A DNA stretch of 64,000 nucleotides from Silvanigrella paludirubra (GTDB taxonomy: Bacteria; Bdellovibrionota_B; Oligoflexia; Silvanigrellales; Silvanigrellaceae), in assembly GCF_009208775.1 (NCBI RefSeq), contig NZ_WFLM01000002.1:62001-126000 (forward strand), written 5' to 3'. Position numbers and translations under genes: made by a program. The notes beneath the pieces were generated by a model that saw only the letters and a program-made list of their open reading frames with translations, was not told the origin of the DNA and did no database searches. Positions 59,062 to 64,000 of this stretch are shown one piece after another. Each line of letters begins with the position of its first letter. Position 1 is the stretch's first letter.

Positions 59062-60543
59062 TTATTCGAGGCTCGTCGTTCCAACAAGACTTTCTTTTTC
59101 TAGAACTTCAGCAAATGCTAAAAGCTCTGCATCGTTTCCTCTTTTGGCCAAAAATTGTAAACCTACAGGTAAACTTCCCTTTGGAACATTAGCAGGAACA
59201 GAAATACCAGGAACTCCAATTAAATTGGCAGGAATTGTAAACACATCATAAAGGTATTCTTTAATAGGATCAAAAGCATTAATTCCAAACTCAAATGCAC
59301 TTGCAGGTGATGTTGGCAAATAAATATAATCTACTGTTTCAAAAACTTCATCAAACTGTTTCGACATGAGCTCTCTTACAGCTTGTGCTTTTCCATAAAA
59401 GGCATCATAAAAGCCTGCACTTAATGAGAAAGTACCAAGCATAATACGGCGTTTTACTTCTTTTCCAAAACCTTCTGAACGTGTTTTGCAATATAAATCG
59501 AATAAATCTTCTGAATTTTGTGCGCGGTGTCCAAATCGAATCCCATCAAAACGAGATAAATTTGTTGAGGCTTCTGCACAGGCAATTAAATAATAAACAC
59601 TTAAAGTATGTTCTAATGATGGAATTTCAATATCAATAAATTTAACACCTTGTTTCTTTAAATTTTCTTCAAGAGTTAAAAATTCTTTCATGACATTATC
59701 ATCAACACCTTGTTTTAAAATACTTCTTAAAACTCCAACCGTTTTGCCTTTTAAAGTAACAGAACCAAGTTTCGATTTATAACTCCCTTTTAAAGATGTA
59801 GAGTCATTTGCATCTTCATGAGCAACGATACTCATTACAGTATCAAGATCTTTTACATTACGAGCAAAAGGAGAAATTTGATCAAGGCTTGATCCAAATG
59901 CAACTAATCCAAAACGAGAAACGCGTCCATAAGTAGGTTTAATACCATATATTCCACAAAATCCTGCAGGTTGTCTTACACTCCCACCTGTATCAGAACC
60001 AAATGTAATAGGAGCAAAACCCGCTGCACAAGCAACAGCAGAACCACCACTCGATCCACCACTTACGCGACTTGTATTATGTGGATTTCTTACGACACCA
60101 TGGCAACTATGTTCATTAGCGGAACCCATTGCAAATTCATCCATATTTGCAGTGCCAATCAAAATAGCACCTGCATTTTCTAAAGAACTTACAACAGTGG
60201 CATCATATTGCCCTTTATAACCTTTTAGTATTTTTGATGCACATTCAACAGGAAAGCCAATTTTCTGAATATTTTCTTTTATAATAATGGGAACTCCAAA
60301 CAATGGAAGCTCCATTTTATGAGAACTTTTTTCTAATAATTTAGCTTTTTCATAAGCATAATCTTTTTGTATGCTGGTTAAAGCATTTAGTTCTGGATTT
60401 AATTTTTCTATATTAGAAAATAGATCATTTAAATATTCAGATGGAGATTGTTTCCCATTTTGAAAATCTTTTACAATTTCAAAAGCGGAATGGGTATTTT
60501 GATTTACAGTATATTTTGAAGCAAATTTATTTTTCGTAATCAT
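59062..60543 (-). CDS. gatA: Aspartyl/glutamyl-tRNA amidotransferase subunit A
   Basis: The 493-residue amidase releases ammonia from glutamine for the GatCAB complex. The catalytic Lys is in GVPIIIKENI, the cis-Ser and nucleophile Ser in RVSGGSSGGSAVA and GSDTGGSVRQPAGFCG. The C-terminal part LIGVPGISVPANV and LPVGLQFLAKRG is typical. The N-terminus is about 15 residues longer than many GatA proteins. It lies 18 bp after gatC and is cotranscribed with gatB. Confidence 0.96.
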   Translation of the reverse strand: MITKNKFASKYTVNQNTHSAFEIVKDFQNGKQSPSEYLNDLFSNIEKLNPELNALTSIQKDYAYEKAKLLEKSSHKMELPLFGVPIIIKENIQKIGFPVECASKILKGYKGQYDATVVSSLENAGAILIGTANMDEFAMGSANEHSCHGVVRNPHNTSRVSGGSSGGSAVACAAGFAPITFGSDTGGSVRQPAGFCGIYGIKPTYGRVSRFGLVAFGSSLDQISPFARNVKDLDTVMSIVAHEDANDSTSLKGSYKSKLGSVTLKGKTVGVLRSILKQGVDDNVMKEFLTLEENLKKQGVKFIDIEIPSLEHTLSVYYLIACAEASTNLSRFDGIRFGHRAQNSEDLFDLYCKTRSEGFGKEVKRRIMLGTFSLSAGFYDAFYGKAQAVRELMSKQFDEVFETVDYIYLPTSPASAFEFGINAFDPIKEYLYDVFTIPANLIGVPGISVPANVPKGSLPVGLQFLAKRGNDAELLAFAEVLEKESLVGTTSLE

Positions 60544-60561
60544 AAATACAGACCCGTAATA

Positions 60562-60903
60562 TTAAGTTGAAGGAGCAAGTATTGCAGGAACTTTGACAAA
60601 AACACCTTCACGCTCTGGTGCTTGATTCAAAAATACTTGTGTCGCAATTGAATTATTTGCTTCATCTGGGCGTAAGCGAGAAATGGAATCCGATTCCGCT
60701 TTTTCAACTGCTTTCGCCATTACTAAAGCAGATCTAGCATCACCTGCAAAATCTTCTGGTAAAGGAAGTTGCGCAAGAGCATTAAATGCTTCTAAAATTT
60801 TAGCAAGCTCTGCTTGGTAAGTAGAAATCTCTTCTTCTGTGAGATATAATCTACCTAATTCAGCAATACGTTTAACGGTTTCACGAGAAAATTCTGTTGC
60901 CAT
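60562..60903 (-). CDS. gatC: Aspartyl/glutamyl-tRNA amidotransferase subunit C
   Basis: The 113-residue subunit wraps around GatA and GatB and stabilises the complex. It contains VKRIAELGRLYLTEEEISTYQAELAKIL, divided here as VKRIAELGRLYL and EISTYQAELAKILEAF, and the C-terminal LNQAPEREGVFVKVPAIL. The spacer between these parts is about 20 residues longer than in many GatC proteins. It is first in the gatCAB operon. Confidence 0.94.
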   Translation of the reverse strand: MATEFSRETVKRIAELGRLYLTEEEISTYQAELAKILEAFNALAQLPLPEDFAGDARSALVMAKAVEKAESDSISRLRPDEANNSIATQVFLNQAPEREGVFVKVPAILAPST

Positions 60904-61026
60904 ATTAGAAAAATCCTTTCAAAGCCTTCAAATAGAACAAATTGACAAAGTAATCTGATAGAAGCATTGAATCAACTATCAAATGCAATTAAGGATAAAA
61001 ATGACTCGTTTAAATTGGAGACACTC

Positions 61027-61698
61027 ATGAGAATTGCAATATCAGGACATAGTGGCTGCGGAAACTCAACAGCAACAACAAATGTAGGGAAAGCCCTACA
61101 GTTAAAAATAGTAAACTACACTTTCCGCGATTTAGCGCGAGATCTTTCTGTTAATTTTGAGGAATTGCACAAAGAAGCTTCTACAAATCTAATTTATGAT
61201 TATTTAACTGATCTAACTTTAATAAGAAATGCGGTTTCTAACGAAAATATTGTCATAGGGACTAGGTTGGCCGCTTGGTTAATGGATGCGGAACTTCGAA
61301 TTTGGTTACATGCACCACTCGAAGCACGTGCCTCTAGAATAAATCGTCGTGAAACCGAAAAAGAATCCTCATATGAACAAGTTTTATATAAAACCTTAAA
61401 ACGTGACGAGCAAAATAGAAAAAGATACCTCAGGCTTTATGGACTTGATATTGAAGATCATAGTGACTTTGATATTACAATAAATACGGAAAAACTTACT
61501 GCCGATCAGGTTTCAAGTCTTATTGTAGCCGCTGCAAAATGGGCTAAGAAAAGCCAATTAGAAAGAAAAAACCTACATTTAGCACGAATTCAAGAAATTA
61601 TTGCGGAAAACCTCCAAATTCCTCTTGAAGCTGTTCAAAATCCAAAATACAAAATTGACATTGCTGATATATTTCATAAATTAAAACGTGTTAAATAA
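61027..61698 (+). CDS. Cytidylate kinase-like protein with altered P-loop
   Basis: The 223-residue protein resembles archaeal/spirochaetal-type CMP kinases: MRIAISGHSGCGNSTATTNV, FRDLARDLSVNFEELHKEA, ENIVIGTRLAAWLMDAELRIWLHAPLEARASRI (in parts) and RDEQNRKRYLRLYGLDIEDHSDFDITINT. The P-loop lysine is replaced by asparagine (GHSGCGNST). The C-terminal 60 residues are extra. The start is ATG 61027 with GGAG six bases upstream; an in-frame start at 60967 is unlikely. It is divergent from gatC. Whether it is an active nucleotide kinase is uncertain. Confidence 0.75.
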   Translation: MRIAISGHSGCGNSTATTNVGKALQLKIVNYTFRDLARDLSVNFEELHKEASTNLIYDYLTDLTLIRNAVSNENIVIGTRLAAWLMDAELRIWLHAPLEARASRINRRETEKESSYEQVLYKTLKRDEQNRKRYLRLYGLDIEDHSDFDITINTEKLTADQVSSLIVAAAKWAKKSQLERKNLHLARIQEIIAENLQIPLEAVQNPKYKIDIADIFHKLKRVK

Positions 61699-61769
61699 CA
61701 TTCTAATTTTAAAATTTCAGCAATAATATCAAATAAAAAGCAAAATAAATCAATATTAACATCAACTTT

Positions 61770-61806
61770 AATCATAAAATTAGAAAATAATTTTATGATT
61801 TTTATT
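61770..61806 (+). terminator. Probable terminator of the kinase-like gene
   Basis: AATCATAAAATTA (61770-61782) and TAATTTTATGATT (61788-61800) are perfect 13-base complements around a 5-base loop and are followed by TTTATT. It lies about 70 bases beyond the stop. The stem is A+T-rich, so strength is uncertain. The rest of 61699-62008 holds no visible gene. Confidence 0.5.
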
Positions 61807-62008
61807 AATTAATACCCATTTAATTATACAGAATTTTTTATTTAATTTTAATATATTTTGTTTATTTATAATATTTATGCTTTATTTTAAAAATTATTTT
61901 ATACATTATATTTATTAAAATAATCATTTACAATTTATTAAATTTAAATTACATAAATCAACGATGATTATATTTATAATAATTTTCTCTTTAAGGATAT
62001 AAACAACT

Positions 62009-62452
62009 ATGAAAATATTATCAAAAATAGTAAAACTAGCAATTTTTTTTAATTTAACAACTTCATCTTTATTTGCATTTTCAAATGAAAAATCAGATAC
62101 AAATGAAAGCACCATAAAAAATGGTGCTGTTATGGTTAATTTTGTTGCAGGAACCGCTTTTATGGCAAGTGTTTGTACAGATTTAGGTTGTTCTTCTTTT
62201 AAATTTGTAGGCCAATCTGTAAAAGTACCATTATCTGAAGGACAAGAAGTATGCGTAAGTATCTATGTATTACCTGGAGTAAGCACTGATATTTATTTTA
62301 AAAAATTAAATAATAAAAATGATACTATCAATTTTTGGGGAATGACTGCCGCTGAGCATTTTAACTACACAGAAAATGTTGAGTTTAAATTAAGAGAAGC
62401 AAATCATGGATTTGCAAATCCTTATTGCCGTCATTTAAATTATAAAAAATAA
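62009..62452 (+). CDS. Small secreted protein of unknown function
   Basis: I do not recognise this 147-residue protein. It has a signal peptide (KILSKIVKLAIFFNLTTSSLFAFS) and then a compact mature domain of about 120 residues with four cysteines (VCTDLGCSS, QEVCVSI, PYCRH) that could form two disulphides. Beta-rich segments are suggested by GAVMVNFVAG, KFVGQSVKVPLSEG and VSTDIYFKKL. The start has AAGGA upstream. It is followed by a decayed gene and then by a secreted protease; whether it is linked to the latter is unknown. Confidence 0.75.
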   Translation: MKILSKIVKLAIFFNLTTSSLFAFSNEKSDTNESTIKNGAVMVNFVAGTAFMASVCTDLGCSSFKFVGQSVKVPLSEGQEVCVSIYVLPGVSTDIYFKKLNNKNDTINFWGMTAAEHFNYTENVEFKLREANHGFANPYCRHLNYKK

Positions 62453-62462
62453 AGATTTAATA

Positions 62463-62734
62463 TTATAAGTTAAAAATTTTAGATAATCTCTTGATACCTT
62501 CTTTAACTTTATTTTTCATTGCAGTAGTAGCAAAATATATTCTTAAAGAAGACTTCTCTTTTGTATTATGAATCCATAAATACATTCTATCTTCTAGTTT
62601 GTTCCATTCAAAATCTTTTGGTAAATATTTTAATTAATTTTTTCCTTGTTTTACTATTTCAATATTTTTTTATCACGATCAAAAGGTATTTTAACCGATT
62701 TTAAAATATTCTTATTCATATCAACAATATCCAT
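62463..62734 (-). pseudogene. Decayed gene fragment, possibly of a PLP-dependent aminotransferase
   Basis: Read on the minus strand, the last 56 codons give a protein-like sequence: YLPKDFEWNKLEDRMYLWIH, then SSLRIYFATTAMKNKVKEGI and KRLSKIF. The end resembles the C-terminus of fold-type-I aminotransferases (LRLSFA...EEGIKRL), and MYLWI resembles their FLWL strand, but the segment usually between them is missing. Upstream there is an in-frame TAA at 62634-62636 and, beyond it, a frameshift near 62665 linking to a short frame from an ATG at 62734. The pattern fits a remnant with at least two disabling changes. Confidence 0.5.
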
Positions 62735-62905
62735 TAATAAATTATAATTATTAATTAATAATAATATTTTAACTAAAAGTAAAGTTTATTAATAAATAAT
62801 TATAATTTATTATTGTTATTAATTTACAAATAAAAATTAATTATATAATTGAAAATAGAACTCGAAATTTTTTTAGAGTTTTATACAAATTTTGAAAGGT
62901 TTAAT

Positions 62906-64000
62906 ATGTTTATAAAAAATAGGCCGATAAATAAAATTATTATTATATTATCTATGATTTCAAATCAAGCATTTAGTTATTTTGATTATAAACCTGATTA
63001 TTTTAAATATATAAATTTTCCTGAATTATTTCATGTGAAAAATGAAAATATTATAGTAACTGTTATCGATTCAGAAATTGCAAATATAGAAGAACTTAAT
63101 CTCATAGGTAAAGAATACTATATTTCCTCAAATTATAAAAAATCAAAAGAAAAGGATGATGCATTTAATTTACATGGTACTGCTATGGCATCGATCATTG
63201 GATCAAAACAATTTAGAGGAAGAGAAGAAGCTTATGTTGGCATATTTCCAAGCGTTAAAATAATCAACCGAATAGCTATGCCTAATTCAGGATATCCCTT
63301 ATCTATTTTAGAGGCTGCAAGTGATGCTATTTTTTCAGAAAATGAATTTATTATAAATATTTCAGGAGCTGATATTGGAACTAAAAATGCGAATGATTGG
63401 AATGATCTCTTAAATAAAACAGGAGATAAAAATAAAGTTTTAATTATTGCATCTGTTGGAAATGACCAAAGAGATATCAGAACAACACAACCTGATAATC
63501 AATATTGGCCTGCTGCATACAATCCAAAAAATAAAAAATATAAATTAAATGATCCTGTAATTCGAGTGGCCGCAATTTCTTTTGAAAAAAATTTACCAGA
63601 ACTTTTTATTACTCATAGAGGAACAGGATCTCGTTATGGAAAAGGACGAGTAGATATTGGAGCCCCAGGTTTTAATATTCCTTTTTTAACAGAAGATCAT
63701 CAAGTAAAAATTGCAAATGGAACATCTGAATCCGCAGCAATTGTTTCTGGTGTTGTCGCTATAATGAAAAGCTGTATGCCCGATGCAAATGCCAGTTTTA
63801 TTAAAAGTATATTACTTGAAACAGCAGATAGTTATGAACATTTAAAAGAATATATTACAGATGGAAAAATTTTAAATGCAGGAAAAGCAATTGAAACAGT
63901 TTGTAAAAATGAGAAAGAAATAATTCATGCAAATATAAATAATGATAACCAATTTAAAAGCAAAATTATTTTTAAACATGATTTAAATAAAAATGAATAC
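62906..64000 (+). CDS. Subtilisin-like (S8) serine protease, secreted, C-terminus cut by window edge
   Basis: The frame is open from ATG 62906 (AAAGG seven bases upstream) to the window end, 365 codons. A signal peptide ends near QAFS. The catalytic triad is visible: Asp in VTVIDSE (D55), His in LHGTAMASIIG (H90) and Ser in NGTSESAAIVSGVVA (S274). Supporting blocks are IINISGADIG, IIASVGNDQ with the oxyanion Asn, and VDIGAPGFNI. The usual Pro after GTSxA is replaced (GTSESAA). It is a candidate type II secretion substrate. Confidence 0.87.
   Translation, partial: MFIKNRPINKIIIILSMISNQAFSYFDYKPDYFKYINFPELFHVKNENIIVTVIDSEIANIEELNLIGKEYYISSNYKKSKEKDDAFNLHGTAMASIIGSKQFRGREEAYVGIFPSVKIINRIAMPNSGYPLSILEAASDAIFSENEFIINISGADIGTKNANDWNDLLNKTGDKNKVLIIASVGNDQRDIRTTQPDNQYWPAAYNPKNKKYKLNDPVIRVAAISFEKNLPELFITHRGTGSRYGKGRVDIGAPGFNIPFLTEDHQVKIANGTSESAAIVSGVVAIMKSCMPDANASFIKSILLETADSYEHLKEYITDGKILNAGKAIETVCKNEKEIIHANINNDNQFKSKIIFKHDLNKNEY

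Overview
The window is about two-thirds A+T and densely packed, with genes on both strands. Lipoproteins, outer-membrane and periplasmic proteins and a type II secretion locus mark it as a Gram-negative bacterium. Low GC, a GatCAB amidotransferase, separate PDH E1 alpha/beta genes, FolE2 and many lone solute-binding proteins would fit an Oligoflexia/Silvanigrellales-type member of Bdellovibrionota. That placement is inference; no rRNA or other decisive marker is present. No tRNA, rRNA, CRISPR array, insertion sequence or phage region was found.

Layout. 1-7.2 kb (minus strand): an SPFH/NfeD membrane pair, a pseudouridine synthase with a lysine-rich tail, the pyruvate dehydrogenase operon pdhA-pdhB-E2 ending in a clear terminator, and an amidinotransferase-fold enzyme. 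7.3-15.1 kb (plus): an RlmI-like rRNA methyltransferase, a glycosyltransferase, typA, mutS and a stand-alone rpsR. 15.1-18.8 kb (minus): a signal-less OpuAC-type binding protein, a PEBP protein, and an outer-membrane barrel translationally coupled to an RCC1-repeat lipoprotein. 18.9-22.5 kb (minus): an AAA+ regulator with a degenerate sigma-54 loop and an N/Q-rich linker, and a chemoreceptor-like protein with no sensor domain. 22.6-37 kb (plus): a PAS-SpoIIE phosphatase, then the type II secretion genes gspC1-C2-D-E-F-G-H-I-J-K, then a membrane phosphoesterase.

37-47.2 kb holds mixed housekeeping genes: an OsmC protein, folE2, a UhpC-like transporter, frr, an LpoB-like lipoprotein, nadB, a GT2-GtrA glycosyltransferase and ettA. 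47.2-57.3 kb is an accessory stretch: an unrecognised secreted protein with an internal duplication, a divergent LysR/azoreductase pair with an inverted-repeat operator, several orphan solute-binding proteins, a probable secreted zinc phospholipase/nuclease, two small paralogous unknown genes and a TetR regulator with its operator. 57.4-61.7 kb holds a candidate structured RNA, gatCAB and a Cmk-like kinase with an altered P-loop. 62-64 kb holds a small secreted protein, a decayed gene and a subtilisin-like protease cut by the window edge.

How it fits together. The type II locus is the largest coherent unit. It has two gspC-type genes, a gspH that appears to start at CTG, low-complexity tails on GspI and GspK, and no gspL, gspM or prepilin peptidase in the window. 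A phosphatase lies 17 bp upstream on the same strand, and a receptor-like protein is divergent from it. The secreted protease, the phospholipase/nuclease-like protein and the duplicated-domain protein are plausible secretion substrates, but that link is inference.
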